Of a DNA stretch of 64,000 bases, positions 52,481 through 63,910 are shown piece by piece (position 1 is the stretch's first letter; the number at the start of each line of letters is the position of its first letter). Below the pieces are notes generated by a model. The model ran no database searches. It worked only from the letters and a program-made list of their open reading frames with translations, and had not been told where the DNA came from. A program made the translations under genes and the position numbers. Source of the DNA: Candidatus Gastranaerophilales bacterium (GTDB lineage Bacteria > Cyanobacteriota > Vampirovibrionia > Gastranaerophilales > Gastranaerophilaceae); contig CALVBT010000006.1 of NCBI GenBank assembly GCA_944325885.1, forward strand, positions 24,201-88,200, written 5' to 3'.

Positions 52481-54478
52481 TTAATCCTCAAGCTCGAGTG
52501 ACCAGCGTTCCAGAATATCTCCGTCTATGCCGTCCAAGAAACGTGACGGCTTTGACAAAACCATGCCTGTAGCGTGGTCAAACATATCTATCGGATAGGT
52601 TATGTAAAGATAGGTCTTTGCTCTGGTCGTGGCTACATACATAAGCCTAAGCTCCTCATCGAGTTCTTCTTCGGAATTGAAGGAATAAACACTGGGGAAC
52701 CGTCCGTCCACAGCCCCGATGATAAAAACAGCCTTCCACTCAAGCCCTTTTGCACTGTGAATAGTCGAAAGCGTCAAATATTCATCGGCCTGTGCGCCGT
52801 CTTCTACCTCTGCAACAGAACTGTCTGGCGGCTCCAGAGCAAGGTCACTTAAAAAGTCCTCGAGGTTTGAATACTGCTCGGACAGGTATCTGAAATGCTC
52901 CAAATCCTTGAGCCTTTTTGGATAATCGTCGTATTTTTCCATAAGAATAGGCTCATAATACGCCAGTATGTTGTCCACAACCGTGGAGGGTTTTAGCAGA
53001 TATTTTCTTTGTGTTTCTACTGTTGTGAACAGTTTTTTTATGCTGTCAGAGCTTTTGGCGGGCAGCATAAGATTCTTTGTATCAAGGTTGTCCTTTGCCA
53101 GAACAGGCAAAAGCTTCATTGCGGTTTGTGCGCCCACACCGTTTAAGAGCAGCAGTATTCTGTTTATGCTGATTATGTCGTTGGGGTTCAGCACCACACG
53201 CAAATGCGCTATCACATCTTTTACGTGCGCTGTTTCTATAAACTTTAACCCGCCGAATTTTCTGTAAGGAATCGCCCTTTTTGCCAGTTCAATTTCAAGA
53301 TTGTAGGTCATTCTGGCACTGCGGCACAGCACGGCAATGTCGTTTAGCGAAATATCTTCTTCCTGCAGCTCCAGCACCCTTTGCGCCACAAATTCGGCTT
53401 CTGTCTGCATGTCATTTGTGCAGACAAGGGCCGGCTTTTCAGGGCTTTCTATGGTAGAGAAAAGTTTTTTTGTGTATTTTTCTTTTGCCCTGTCTATTAT
53501 TCTGTTTGTCAGCTCCAGAATGTTCTGTGAGCTTCTGTAATTTTGTTCCAGCTTGATGATTTTTGTGTCCGGAAAAATTGCAGGAAAATCAAGAATGTTT
53601 CTGAAATTTGCGCCACGGAAAGAATAAATGCTCTGAGAGTCGTCGCCGACAGCCATTACATTGTTATGCTCCGAGGCGAGAAGCTTTATAATATCCGCCT
53701 GCAGGGAGTTTGTGTCCTGATATTCGTCTATCATTATGTATTTGTACTGGTTGGAGAGTTTTTTTCTGATGTTTTCGTCAGATTGCAAAAGCGTCCTCAA
53801 ATACAGAAGCAAATCATCGTAGTCCAAAAGGCTGTTTGCACGTTTGTAGGCTACATATTGTTTGGATATTTCGTTTATCTTTTCCACACAGTGCAAAAAC
53901 TGGTTGTACTCGGATTCTATTACGGACTCTGCAGACATGTTTTTGTTTACTGCTTTTGAATAGATATCGAGGATTGTGCCTTTTCTGGGGAAGCGTTTTT
54001 CCTGCTTTGTGATGATTTGCGAGCGCAGGTGGTTTATTACGTCTTCGGCATCCGCACGGTCTATTATGGTAAAGTTGTTTCTCAAATCCAGATGGCCGGA
54101 GTATTTTCTTAAAATGTAATTTGAAAAAGAGTGAAAGGTTCCGCCTGCAACTTTCTCGCAGCGGGAATCCAGAAGCATAACCGCACGGTTGAGCATTTCG
54201 TCAGCGGCTTTTTTTGTAAACGTCAAAAGCAGAATGTTTTCCGGCTTTGTTCCGCTTTCAATAAGCCTTGCAACCCTGTAGGTAAGGGTCTTTGTCTTGC
54301 CCGAGCCGGCTCCTGCTATGACCAGCACAGGGCCGTTTTTTGTCTTTACTGCCTCAAGCTGTGCCGGATTCAGGTCAGAGTCGTAGTTTATTTTGTACTG
54401 AGCCTGCGTGGGCTGCTTTTTCAGTACGTATTTTTTTACTGCCAAAGGGGCAGATTTTTGTTCTGTCAGGTTGTCCAT
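52481..54478 (-). CDS. UvrD/PcrA-like ATP-dependent DNA helicase
   Basis: Superfamily 1A helicase for repair or replication restart. 665 residues from the ATG at 54478; the frame is open a further 32 codons but that is not helicase-like. Walker A GAGSGKT at about 59-65, LLLTFTKKAADEM, DEYQDTN (motif II), GDDSQSIYSFRGA (III), LEQNYRSS (IV), and STIHSAKGLEWKAVFI, LMYVATTRAKTYLYIT (V, VI). The C-terminus after motif VI is short compared with UvrD (about 40 residues), lacking the long tail. Confidence 0.93.
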   Translation of the reverse strand: MDNLTEQKSAPLAVKKYVLKKQPTQAQYKINYDSDLNPAQLEAVKTKNGPVLVIAGAGSGKTKTLTYRVARLIESGTKPENILLLTFTKKAADEMLNRAVMLLDSRCEKVAGGTFHSFSNYILRKYSGHLDLRNNFTIIDRADAEDVINHLRSQIITKQEKRFPRKGTILDIYSKAVNKNMSAESVIESEYNQFLHCVEKINEISKQYVAYKRANSLLDYDDLLLYLRTLLQSDENIRKKLSNQYKYIMIDEYQDTNSLQADIIKLLASEHNNVMAVGDDSQSIYSFRGANFRNILDFPAIFPDTKIIKLEQNYRSSQNILELTNRIIDRAKEKYTKKLFSTIESPEKPALVCTNDMQTEAEFVAQRVLELQEEDISLNDIAVLCRSARMTYNLEIELAKRAIPYRKFGGLKFIETAHVKDVIAHLRVVLNPNDIISINRILLLLNGVGAQTAMKLLPVLAKDNLDTKNLMLPAKSSDSIKKLFTTVETQRKYLLKPSTVVDNILAYYEPILMEKYDDYPKRLKDLEHFRYLSEQYSNLEDFLSDLALEPPDSSVAEVEDGAQADEYLTLSTIHSAKGLEWKAVFIIGAVDGRFPSVYSFNSEEELDEELRLMYVATTRAKTYLYITYPIDMFDHATGMVLSKPSRFLDGIDGDILERWSLELED

Positions 54479-54632
54479 ATAAAATATTATAATCTGAATT
54501 GTCAAATAATGAAAATTCCTTGCACTTGACAGAATTTTCCTGTTATAGCGGGGATTTTTATTCAAATGTAACAATTTTTTTAAATAATGTTAAAAAATAT
54601 TTCACGATTCAGGGTCAAAAGGGGTATTTTTC

Positions 54633-54660
54633 TTGACGGTGATATTTTAGCAAATAAGAT
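54633..54660 (+). promoter_or_regulatory. Candidate rpoB promoter
   Basis: TTGACG (54633-54638), 16-nt spacer, TAAGAT (54655-54660) about 150 nt before the rpoB start. Weak match to sigma-70 consensus. The gap 54479-54809 has no gene. Confidence 0.3.
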
Positions 54661-54691
54661 TATAGAATGGTTAGATATGAGTAAAAATATA

Positions 54692-54703
54692 TTGTAATTA
54701 CAA
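54692..54703. promoter_or_regulatory. 12-bp palindrome in rpoB leader
   Basis: TTGTAATTACAA is a perfect palindrome downstream of the candidate promoter; could be an operator or chance in A/T-rich DNA. Confidence 0.3.
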
Positions 54704-54809
54704 AATCTTATAAACAGACGGGGTGCAAAGCCTCTCTGTGTCCGAAAATTTAATAACAACAGTTTACACAAGAAACAATGTAGTACGCCACATTTAGCGA
54801 GGTAAATAA

Positions 54810-57800
54810 ATGTCGACAACAAATCAAGCAACCAGAGTAACACCAATGGGTATCCCTAATACCAGATTGGATGATTTACCTGACCTTATTGAAGTTCAAA
54901 AGAATTCTTTTGAATGGTTTTTAAAAGAAGGCTTAAAGGAAGAATTGCTTTCTTTTTCTCCGATCAAAGACTACACAGGCAGATTGGAGCTGCATTTTCT
55001 TCCAAATTATACTTTCGACAATCCTAAATATACTGTCGAAGAAGCCCGTATCCACGACGCTACTTATGCAAAACAGCTCCGTGTAATGGTTAGACTCGTT
55101 AACCGTGATACAGGTGAAATCAAAGAACAGGAAGTTTATATCGGTGATATCCCTACAATGACTGACAAAGGTACATTCATTGTAAACGGTGCGGAACGTG
55201 TAATCGTATCACAAATCGTTCGTTCTCCCGGTGTTTACTTCAAACGTGAAATCTCTCCGACAGGTAAACGTTTGTACAATGCTACCCTGATTCCTAACAG
55301 AGGTGCATGGCTCAAAATCGAAACAGATGCAAACGATGTTATATACGTAAAAATCGACAAGAACAGAAAAATTCTTGCTACAACATTGCTGAAAGCTCTC
55401 GGTATCACTGTTTCCGAAATGGATACACTGTTCACTCACTCAGAGTTCTTGAAAAAGACTCTCGATAAAGACACTACAGAAACTACCGATGATGCTTTAA
55501 TCGAAATTTATAAAAAACTAAGACCGGGCGACCCTGCTTCTGCTGCTGGCGGACGTTCTATTTTGGAAGCCCGTTTCTTTGATGAAAAGAAATATGATAT
55601 CGGTCGTGTAGGCCGTTACAAATTGAATAAAAAACTTGGCTTGAACCTGCCGGAAACTCAAAGAACAATCACTGTTCAGGATTTGGTAGCTTCTATCGAG
55701 TACTTAATCAATTTGACTTATGACGAAGGTTCTGTAGATGATATCGACCACCTCGGAAACAGAAGAATCCGTTCAGTCGGCGAATTGTTACAAAATCAGT
55801 TCAGAGTAGGTCTTTCAAGAATCGAAAGAATCGTTAAAGAAAGAATGACTCTGCAAGACTCTGACACTTTGACACCGTTGAACCTTTTGAACACTAAACC
55901 TTTAGTTGCTTCATTAAAAGAGTTCTTTGGTTCTTCACAGTTATCACAGTTCATGGACCAGATTAACCCGCTGGCTGAATTGACTCACAAAAGACGTATT
56001 TCAGCTTTAGGTCCTGGCGGTCTTGTTAGAGAAAGAGCCGGATTTGCCGTTCGTGATATTCACCCTTCTCACTACGGACGTATTTGTCCTGTAGAAACTC
56101 CGGAAGGTCCGAACGCAGGTCTTATCGGTTCTCTTGCTACTCACGCTAAAGTTAACGATTACGGCTTTATCGAATCTCCGTTCTTTGCTGTTAAAGACGG
56201 TGTTGTTACTGACGAAGTACACTACCTCACAGCTGACGAAGAGGACAACCTGCGTATTGCTCCTGCCGACCTTGAGTTGAACGAAGACAGAAGCATCAAG
56301 TTCCCGTTCGTTCCTGTTCGTTACAGATCAGAGTTCACAATGTCAGAAGCTAACAGAGTCGACTTTATCGGTGTTTCTCCGATTCAGATTTTCTCTGTTG
56401 CTACTTCGTTGATTCCGTTCATCGAACACGATGACGCAAACCGTGCTTTGATGGGTTCTAACATGCAGCGTCAGTCTGTACCTCTTCTTATCACAGACCG
56501 TCCTGTTGTTGGTACCGGTCTTGAAAAAAGAGCTGCTAAAGACTCCGGCATGGTTGTCGTTTCAGACGTTGACGGTACTGTTGAAAAGGTTGTGGGCGAA
56601 GAAATCTACATCAGAGATAAAGCTAACAAACTCCACAGATATCAACTGATGAAATATGTAAGAAGCAACCAGGATACCTGCATTAACCAAAAACCAATCG
56701 TAAGAGATGGTGACGAAGTTAAAGCGGGCGATGTTATCGCAGACGGTGCTTCTACTCACATGGGCGAACTTTCACTGGGCAAAAACGTACTCCTCGCTTA
56801 TATGCCTTGGGAAGGTTACAACTACGAGGATGCTATCTTGCTTTCTGAAAGATGCGTTCACGATGACATCTTCACATCAGTTCACATAGAAAAATTAGAA
56901 ATTGACGCACGTCAAACAAAACTCGGACCGGAAGAAATCACAAGAGAAGTTCCGAATGTATCTGAAGAATCATTACGCCACCTTGATGAAAGAGGTATCG
57001 TAAGAATCGGTGCAAGAGTTTATGCTGACGATATCCTCGTTGGTAAAGTTACACCGAAAGGCGAATCAGAACATCCGCCGGAAGAAAAACTCTTGAGAGC
57101 AATCTTTGCTGAAAAAGCAAGAGATGTAAAAGACAACTCACTGAGAGTTCCTCACGGTGAAGGCGGACGTGTAGTCGACGTTAAAGTGTTTGACCGTGAA
57201 AAAGGCGACGAACTTCCGCCGGGTGCAAACACTGTTATCAGAGTATACATTGCTCAAAAACGTAAGGTTTCTGTAGGTGACAAACTTTCAGGCCGTCACG
57301 GAAACAAAGGTATTGTTTCAAGAATTCTTCCAAAAGAAGATATGCCGTTCTTGCCTGACGGAACACCTGTAGACGTAGTATTGAACCCGCTTGGTGTACC
57401 TTCCCGTATGAACGTGGGTCAGACTTACGAAAACCTTCTCGGTATGGCAGCATACTTGAACAAAGAATATTACGAAGCTCCGTCATTCGACGAAATGTAC
57501 GGAAGCGGTATGTCAGAAAAAGTTACCAAAGAAGAGCTTCTTAAAGGTATCAAGAAAATGGGCGTTGACTGGGTAGGCGAAGACGGTAAGGTTAGACTTA
57601 TCGACGGCAGAACCGGTGAACCGTTCGACAGACCTGTTGCTGTTGGTCTGACATACATACTGAAACTTGTTCACCTTGTAGATGACAAAATCCACGCAAG
57701 AAGCACAGGCCCATACTCACTCGTTACACAACAGCCTTTGGGCGGTAAAGCTCAATTCGGCGGCCAGAGATTCGGTGAGATGGAGGTTTGGGCATTGGAA

Positions 57801-58124
57801 GCTTACGGTGCAGCATACACTCTTCAAGAAATGCTCACTATCAAATCCGACGATGTCAACGGACGTTCACGTGCTTACGAGGCAATTGTTAAAGGTGACA
57901 ACATCCCCAGACCGGGTATTCCTGAATCCTTTAAAGTTCTTGTTAGAGAGCTTCAGTCTATCGGTTTGGATATCACTGTTGCTAAAAAAGGCGGCGAAGA
58001 AGTCGACCTTATGTCAGACACAGATGATTTGAGAAAATCTTCTGCAAAAAGAACTCTGTCTGACATTGATTCAGAGCTGTTGAACATCAACTTCTTTGAA
58101 ACGCCTACTACTTTTAAAGAGTAA
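54810..58124 (+). CDS. rpoB: RNA polymerase beta subunit
   Basis: 1104 residues, compact as in Cyanobacteria. Seen: [24 protein letters not shown] (rifampicin region), [26 protein letters not shown], the [20 protein letters not shown] segment, and [21 protein letters not shown] near the C-terminus. Clear GCGAGGTAAATAA before the ATG. The usual rplJ-rplL genes are not directly upstream. Start of the rpoB-rpoC1-rpoC2 unit. Confidence 0.99.
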   Translation: MSTTNQATRVTPMGIPNTRLDDLPDLIEVQKNSFEWFLKEGLKEELLSFSPIKDYTGRLELHFLPNYTFDNPKYTVEEARIHDATYAKQLRVMVRLVNRDTGEIKEQEVYIGDIPTMTDKGTFIVNGAERVIVSQIVRSPGVYFKREISPTGKRLYNATLIPNRGAWLKIETDANDVIYVKIDKNRKILATTLLKALGITVSEMDTLFTHSEFLKKTLDKDTTETTDDALIEIYKKLRPGDPASAAGGRSILEARFFDEKKYDIGRVGRYKLNKKLGLNLPETQRTITVQDLVASIEYLINLTYDEGSVDDIDHLGNRRIRSVGELLQNQFRVGLSRIERIVKERMTLQDSDTLTPLNLLNTKPLVASLKEFFGSSQLSQFMDQINPLAELTHKRRISALGPGGLVRERAGFAVRDIHPSHYGRICPVETPEGPNAGLIGSLATHAKVNDYGFIESPFFAVKDGVVTDEVHYLTADEEDNLRIAPADLELNEDRSIKFPFVPVRYRSEFTMSEANRVDFIGVSPIQIFSVATSLIPFIEHDDANRALMGSNMQRQSVPLLITDRPVVGTGLEKRAAKDSGMVVVSDVDGTVEKVVGEEIYIRDKANKLHRYQLMKYVRSNQDTCINQKPIVRDGDEVKAGDVIADGASTHMGELSLGKNVLLAYMPWEGYNYEDAILLSERCVHDDIFTSVHIEKLEIDARQTKLGPEEITREVPNVSEESLRHLDERGIVRIGARVYADDILVGKVTPKGESEHPPEEKLLRAIFAEKARDVKDNSLRVPHGEGGRVVDVKVFDREKGDELPPGANTVIRVYIAQKRKVSVGDKLSGRHGNKGIVSRILPKEDMPFLPDGTPVDVVLNPLGVPSRMNVGQTYENLLGMAAYLNKEYYEAPSFDEMYGSGMSEKVTKEELLKGIKKMGVDWVGEDGKVRLIDGRTGEPFDRPVAVGLTYILKLVHLVDDKIHARSTGPYSLVTQQPLGGKAQFGGQRFGEMEVWALEAYGAAYTLQEMLTIKSDDVNGRSRAYEAIVKGDNIPRPGIPESFKVLVRELQSIGLDITVAKKGGEEVDLMSDTDDLRKSSAKRTLSDIDSELLNINFFETPTTFKE

Positions 58125-58132
58125 TTAATATA

Positions 58133-58161
58133 TTGTCACCCTGAAAAACTCAGGGTGACAA
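58133..58161 (+). promoter_or_regulatory. Intercistronic hairpin between rpoB and rpoC1
   Basis: TTGTCACCCTGA pairs perfectly with TCAGGGTGACAA (12 bp, loop AAAAC). No T-run follows, so not a classic terminator; possible attenuation, RNA processing or 3'-end protection site. rpoC1 starts 45 nt later. Confidence 0.7.
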
Positions 58162-58205
58162 ATATAAAACTCAAGAACAGAAATAATTAACAAAGGAGAT
58201 AAAAA

Positions 58206-59921
58206 TTGTCTACAAGTATAGATTATTTTGACTATATACGAATCAGTATCGCATCACCCGAACGCATACTGAAATGGTCATACGGTGAAGTTACCAAACC
58301 TGAAACAATCAACTACAGAACTTTAAAACCGGAAAGAGACGGTTTGTTCTGTGAACGTATCTTTGGACCTACAAAGGACTGGGAATGTTTCTGCGGTAAA
58401 TATAAAAGAGTAAGACACAAAGGCATCATCTGCGAACGCTGCGGCGTTGAAGTTACAGATTCCAAAGTAAGAAGACACAGAATGGGTCACATCAAGCTTG
58501 CTGCTCCTGTTTCTCATATCTGGTTCTTAAAAGGTATTCCTTCTTACCTTGGTTTGCTTCTTGATATGTCTTTGAAAGACCTTGAACAGGTTATTTATTT
58601 CAACAATTATGTTGTTATTGACCCTGCTGATTCAGGTTTCAAAAAATATCAATTGTTGAGCGAAGAAGAATACGAAGATTTTATAGTAGAAAACGAAGAA
58701 TCCGCACTCAAAGTAGGTATCGGTGCAGAAGCTATTAAAGAACTTCTCGGCGAAATCAACATGACAGAACTCGTTGAAGAAATCAGAGGCGAGCTTGCTC
58801 AAGCAGGCGGTTCCGTACAAAAGAGAGCAAAATTAATCAAGAGATTAAGACTTATCGAATCTTTGATTGCCTCTAACACAGAACCGACTTGGATGATTAT
58901 GGATGTATTGCCGGTTACACCTCCTGACTTAAGACCGATGGTTCAATTGGACGGCGGACGTTTTGCTACATCTGACCTTAATGATTTGTACAGACGTGTA
59001 ATCAACAGAAACAACCGTTTGTTAAGATTGCTCGAAATGGGCGCACCCGAAATCATCGTAAGAAACGAAAAACGTATGCTTCAAGAAGCTGTTGATGCTC
59101 TTATAGACAACGGCAGAAGAGGCAGAACTGTTGTCGGCCCGAACAACAGACCTTTGAAATCACTTTCTAACATTATCGAAGGTAAACAGGGTCGTTTCAG
59201 ACAGAACTTGCTGGGTAAACGTGTTGACTACTCAGGCCGTTCCGTTATCGTAGTAGGCCCGAGCCTGCACCTCAACCAGTGCGGTCTGCCTAAAGAAATG
59301 GCTATCGAACTGTTCAAACCGTTTGTTGTAAACAAATTAATCGAAAGAGGTCTGGTACAGAATATCAAATCTGCTAAGAAGAAAATCGAACGTTCCGAAC
59401 CCGTTGTTTGGGATATCTTAGAAGAGGTAATCGACGGACACCCTGTAATGCTGAACCGTGCGCCTACACTTCACAGACTCGGTATTCAGGCATTTGAACC
59501 GAAACTGGTAGAAGGCAGAGCTATTCAGCTTCACCCGTTAGTATGTACAGCCTTCAACGCTGACTTTGACGGTGACCAGATGGCTGTTCACGTACCGTTG
59601 TCAATCGAGGCACAAACAGAAGCAAGAATGTTGATGCTCGCTACAAACAATATTCTCGCTCCTGCTACAGGTAAACCTATCATCACTCCTACACAGGACA
59701 TGGTTTTGGGTATGTATTATCTGACTATCCTCAAAAACCACGACGGTAATGACGAAATTAAGGGTTACTTCTACAGCTTTGCTGATGCTATCTCTGCTCT
59801 TGAGGCAAAAGTGATAGACCTTCACGACAAAATTGTCGTAAGAGATGAAAAAGGCGAAAGAATAGAAACTACAGTCGGAAGAATTATCTTCAACGAAACT
59901 GTAAGAAAAGCCTTGGCATAG
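58206..59921 (+). CDS. rpoC1: RNA polymerase gamma subunit (RpoC1)
   Basis: N-terminal part of beta', separate as in Cyanobacteria. 571 residues from a TTG start with AAAGGAGATAAAAA upstream. Zinc-ribbon cysteines 61, 63, 76 and 79 in [40 protein letters not shown]; the catalytic NADFDGDQM at about 451-459, [14 protein letters not shown] near the end. Cyanobacterial RpoC1 is about 620 residues; this one is shorter. Followed 48 nt later by rpoC2. Confidence 0.98.
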   Translation: MSTSIDYFDYIRISIASPERILKWSYGEVTKPETINYRTLKPERDGLFCERIFGPTKDWECFCGKYKRVRHKGIICERCGVEVTDSKVRRHRMGHIKLAAPVSHIWFLKGIPSYLGLLLDMSLKDLEQVIYFNNYVVIDPADSGFKKYQLLSEEEYEDFIVENEESALKVGIGAEAIKELLGEINMTELVEEIRGELAQAGGSVQKRAKLIKRLRLIESLIASNTEPTWMIMDVLPVTPPDLRPMVQLDGGRFATSDLNDLYRRVINRNNRLLRLLEMGAPEIIVRNEKRMLQEAVDALIDNGRRGRTVVGPNNRPLKSLSNIIEGKQGRFRQNLLGKRVDYSGRSVIVVGPSLHLNQCGLPKEMAIELFKPFVVNKLIERGLVQNIKSAKKKIERSEPVVWDILEEVIDGHPVMLNRAPTLHRLGIQAFEPKLVEGRAIQLHPLVCTAFNADFDGDQMAVHVPLSIEAQTEARMLMLATNNILAPATGKPIITPTQDMVLGMYYLTILKNHDGNDEIKGYFYSFADAISALEAKVIDLHDKIVVRDEKGERIETTVGRIIFNETVRKALA

Positions 59922-59969
59922 CGAAAACTGATAGCAGCACAAAATTAAAAACTAAAGGGAAGTTAAAGA

Positions 59970-62900
59970 ATGGATACATTAATTCAACCACATCATAAAA
60001 AAACAATGGAGTTCATAAACCAGATTGTGAACAAAAAAGCATTGAATAACCTTCTTGCTCAAGTATATCTTGAGTACGGCGGTTCAAAAGCTGCAACATT
60101 GGCAAACAGCTTGAAAAACCTCGGTTATAAATATGCTACTCTTTCAGGTACAACAATCTCTATCAGCGATTTGAGCGTACCGCCTGTTAAAAAACAACTT
60201 CTTGCAGAAGCAGAAGCTGAAATTGATAAATCAACAAACAGATACCTCAAAGGTGAAATCACCGAGGTAGAAAGATATACAAAGGTTATCGACACCTGGT
60301 CTGAAACAACTGCAAAATTGACAGAACAGGTAGTAGAAAACTTTGACAGATTAAATCCGGTATACATGATGGCCTTCTCCGGTGCGAGAGGTAACCTTTC
60401 ACAGGTATCACAGCTCGTTGGTATGCGTGGTTTGATGGCAGACGCACAGGGGCAAATCATCGACTTGCCTATTAAATCAAACTTTAAAGAAGGTTTGTCA
60501 GTTACCGAGTACATCATCTCCTCATACGGCGCACGTAAGGGTCTTGTAGATACAGCGTTGAAAACAGCTGACTCCGGTTACCTTACAAGACGTCTTGTTG
60601 ACGTTGCTCAGGATGTAATCATCAGAGAAGATGACTGCCATACTACAAAATCAATCACTATGACAGACATCAGAGATGGTGAAAAAATTGTTGTTCCTTT
60701 AAAAGAAAGACTTTTGGGCAGAACAATTGCAGAAGACATTAAAGATGCAGACGGCAATGTGCTTGTAAAAGCCGGTACAACAATGGACAGAAACGACATC
60801 AAGAAAATTGATGCTATTGAAATCCACGAATTGAAAGTACGTTCAGCTTTGACATGTGCGCTCGAATACGGCGTATGCCGCAAGTGCTACGGCTGGGCAA
60901 TGACTACACAAAAAATGGTTGATATCGGTGAGGCAATCGGTATTATCGCCGCTCAGTCAATCGGTGAACCCGGTACACAGCTTACAATGAGAACATTCCA
61001 CACAGGCGGTGTATTCAAAGGTTCAGGTGCTATGAAGCACATCGATGCTGATATTGACGGTGAAATTATTTCTAAACTCAGAACAAAAGAAATGAGAACA
61101 CGTCACGGTGATATTGTACAGGTCAATATTCAAGAAGGCGACATCGAATTAAAAGGCGCCAAAATGACCAGAAAATATCACATCCCTACAGGCGCAAAAA
61201 TGTTTGTTGTCAACGGTATGAAACTCAAAAAAGGCGACCAGATTGCCGAGTTTGAACCTGCTTCTTCAGGTGACGGAAGCCGTTTGACAGAAAAAGCTAC
61301 AAAGGATATCAACTCTGACCTGTCAGGTGAAGTATTCTTCGAAGACTTTGTTGCTGACGAAAAGAAAGACAGACAGGGCAACATCTCAAGAACTGCAAAC
61401 AAAAACGGTATTGTATGGGTATTGGGCGGCGACGTTTACAACCTTCCGGGCGGTTCTAAGATTCTTGTCAAAGACGGTCAAAAAATTAAAACAGGTGAAA
61501 AACTTGCAGAAACTCACATCTCTTCCGAACACGGCGGCGAAGTGAGAGTCGGCGAAAACCTTGTTGTTGAAGAAGTTAAATTTGACGGCAAAAAGATTAA
61601 AAAGATTGTTCAGGGTAAAGAATTGACAATCGTTATTGCTTCTATCGCACCGTCAAACGCTACTTTTGAAACTACTAAGAAAGAACAGTTCTGGACAGTA
61701 GATTCTACAGGCGAAAAATATATCGTAAAATCACCTGCTGACACTACAGTAGAAAACGGTATGATTATCGCCGAGTTGATTGATGACGAGTATGCTGTTC
61801 AGTCTTCAGGTGAAATCAGATATCAGGGCATTGAAGTTGATGAAAATCAAATTATTACAAAACCCGGTTCTGTAATCTTTATCCCTGAAGAAGTTCACCA
61901 GATTAGCAAAGACGTTACTTTGAAAATGGTTGAAAACAATACATACGTTACAGCAGGTACAGAGGTAGTAAAAGACCTTTATACTCACATTGACGGTATT
62001 GTTGAAATCAAAGAATTTAACGATATTATTCACGAGGTTGTTGTAAGACCGGGTGAAATTTATACACTTGATTCTATCGGTGATTTGAAGGTAGAAGAAG
62101 GCGAAGTTGTTGAAGCAGGAACAACAATTGCTCCGAAAATCAAAGCTAAACAGACGTCTATCGTTACAATCCTCGAATCAGAAGAAGAAAATCTTGAAAT
62201 CGATGATTTGGATGAAGAAATTGATGTTACTTCTCTCGATGAAGAATCAATAGCTAACAAACCTGTCCAAATTCTTGTTAGACCTGTACAACAGTTCGAT
62301 ATCAAGCCGAAATCAGTAAGCATTGAATTTGAAAGTACAGACGAAGCTATCAGTATTGTTCCTGTTACACAGCTGCAATACAAAGACGGCGCAAGAGTAA
62401 GAAACCTTGACGGTGCTACATTGACAAGAACAAGTCTTGTTCTTCAAATGCAGGGCTATTTGAGCCACCTCAAAGGTATGGTCGAAATGATTAATGAAAA
62501 CGAACTCAAAGTCGTTGTACTCGAAACATTAATCGTAAGACGTGAAGTTGAAGGTACAAACAAGGCTTCTTTACAGACAGAACTTCTTGTTGAAGACGGT
62601 CAGGTAATTGCACCGAAAGAACCGGTTGCAAAAACTCAGGTTCTTGCAGTAAATGACGGTGTAGCAAGCATCAAATCCGACAAAGAAGATTTGAGAAGAT
62701 TGCTGCTCATCTCTGACAACGTTGAACAAACTGTTAAACTGAAAACAAAACCTGTTGTTAAAGAAGGTGATTTTGTCAGACGTGACGGCGTAATCTCCGA
62801 AAGCGGCGAAACTACCCCGACATCAGGTCAGGTTGTAGCTGTTAACAAAGATTCTGTTGTAATAAGAATCGGTCGTCCTTACTTAATCAGCCCAGGTACA

Positions 62901-63809
62901 ATGCTTCAGGTAGATTCAGGCTCTCTGGTACTCAGAGGCGATATGCTTGCAAACCTTGTATTTGAAAGACAAAAAACAGGCGACATCGTACAGGGTCTTC
63001 CGAGAGTAGAAGAATTGTTAGAAGGTAGAAAACCGAAAGATTCTGCTATTCTTGCTGAGTTTGATGCTGTTGCAGAAATCGAAATCGAAGACGATGTTCC
63101 GAGATTGTACCTCAATAGCGAAAACGGCAGAACAGAAATTAAATACCCGATTGATTCAAACATCATTGTTCAGGACAAACAAAAAATCCATGTTGGTCAA
63201 CCGTTGACCAGCGGTCCTTTGAACCCGCATGACGTTATCAGATTGAACGGTATTGAAGCTGCTCAGCAGTATCTCGTGGACGAAGTACAAAGAGTTTACC
63301 GCTCACAGGGTGTAGAAATTGCTGATAAACACGTTGAAATCATCGTGCGTCAGATGACTAAGAAGGTTAAAGTTGTTGAATCAGGCGATACAAAACTCTT
63401 GCCGGGCGAATTGATTGAAATTCAGTCACTAGAAATTGAAAATAAAGCTGTTGAAGAAGCAGGCGGACAGCCGGCTACATACGAACCGGTACTGCTCGGT
63501 ATTACAAAAGCTTCTTTGAACACAGAAAGCTTTATCTCTGCAGCTTCCTTCCAGGAAACTACAAGAATCCTTACAGAAGCAGCTGTTGACGGTAAGAAAG
63601 ACCTCTTGAGAGGTTTGAAAGAAAACGTAATCATCGGTAGATTGATTCCTGCCGGTACTGGTTACTATCATTTGACTCACGCTTCTGAAGAAAAAGACAA
63701 AGAAGCACAAAGAAGAGCAGCGCAAAAGAACAATGCCCGCAAACCTTCCGCTATTCTGGAAGAAATTGAAGGTATGTTTGGCGCACCTGATTTTACAGTT
63801 GGTGAATAA
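59970..63809 (+). CDS. rpoC2: RNA polymerase beta' subunit (RpoC2)
   Basis: C-terminal part of beta'. 1279 residues. Seen: GARGNLSQVSQLVGMRGLMAD (about 138-158), CALEYGVCRKCYGW zinc cysteines near 296-306, GIIAAQSIGEPGTQLTMRTFHTGG (about 325-348), then a very large insertion (about 350-1005) of repeated beta-strand modules with many VKxGDxI-type motifs (SBHM-like), and QGLPRVEELLEGRKPK and SAASFQETTRILTEAA (about 1190). The insertion is the cyanobacterial hallmark. AAGGGAAG before the ATG. Confidence 0.98.
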   Translation: MDTLIQPHHKKTMEFINQIVNKKALNNLLAQVYLEYGGSKAATLANSLKNLGYKYATLSGTTISISDLSVPPVKKQLLAEAEAEIDKSTNRYLKGEITEVERYTKVIDTWSETTAKLTEQVVENFDRLNPVYMMAFSGARGNLSQVSQLVGMRGLMADAQGQIIDLPIKSNFKEGLSVTEYIISSYGARKGLVDTALKTADSGYLTRRLVDVAQDVIIREDDCHTTKSITMTDIRDGEKIVVPLKERLLGRTIAEDIKDADGNVLVKAGTTMDRNDIKKIDAIEIHELKVRSALTCALEYGVCRKCYGWAMTTQKMVDIGEAIGIIAAQSIGEPGTQLTMRTFHTGGVFKGSGAMKHIDADIDGEIISKLRTKEMRTRHGDIVQVNIQEGDIELKGAKMTRKYHIPTGAKMFVVNGMKLKKGDQIAEFEPASSGDGSRLTEKATKDINSDLSGEVFFEDFVADEKKDRQGNISRTANKNGIVWVLGGDVYNLPGGSKILVKDGQKIKTGEKLAETHISSEHGGEVRVGENLVVEEVKFDGKKIKKIVQGKELTIVIASIAPSNATFETTKKEQFWTVDSTGEKYIVKSPADTTVENGMIIAELIDDEYAVQSSGEIRYQGIEVDENQIITKPGSVIFIPEEVHQISKDVTLKMVENNTYVTAGTEVVKDLYTHIDGIVEIKEFNDIIHEVVVRPGEIYTLDSIGDLKVEEGEVVEAGTTIAPKIKAKQTSIVTILESEEENLEIDDLDEEIDVTSLDEESIANKPVQILVRPVQQFDIKPKSVSIEFESTDEAISIVPVTQLQYKDGARVRNLDGATLTRTSLVLQMQGYLSHLKGMVEMINENELKVVVLETLIVRREVEGTNKASLQTELLVEDGQVIAPKEPVAKTQVLAVNDGVASIKSDKEDLRRLLLISDNVEQTVKLKTKPVVKEGDFVRRDGVISESGETTPTSGQVVAVNKDSVVIRIGRPYLISPGTMLQVDSGSLVLRGDMLANLVFERQKTGDIVQGLPRVEELLEGRKPKDSAILAEFDAVAEIEIEDDVPRLYLNSENGRTEIKYPIDSNIIVQDKQKIHVGQPLTSGPLNPHDVIRLNGIEAAQQYLVDEVQRVYRSQGVEIADKHVEIIVRQMTKKVKVVESGDTKLLPGELIEIQSLEIENKAVEEAGGQPATYEPVLLGITKASLNTESFISAASFQETTRILTEAAVDGKKDLLRGLKENVIIGRLIPAGTGYYHLTHASEEKDKEAQRRAAQKNNARKPSAILEEIEGMFGAPDFTVGE

Positions 63810-63829
63810 TTAGTTTGGATTAAATAAGT

Positions 63830-63870
63830 AACAAGCCCTTGATTGTATCAGGGGCTTGTTGCTGTTTTTT
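63830..63870 (+). terminator. Rho-independent terminator after rpoC2
   Basis: AACAAGCCC pairs with GGGCTTGTT (63830-63838 with 63852-63860), followed by TTTTTT at 63865-63870. 20 nt after the stop. Confidence 0.9.
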
Positions 63871-63910
63871 ATAATATTTATTATGTAGTTTTTTGTTTTT
63901 GAAATTTTTT

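Noticed and set aside
58206..63809. rpoC split as a frameshift artefact
   Set aside because: Each part has its own start and strong ribosome site with a 48-nt gap, and the split point and insertion match the cyanobacterial pattern.
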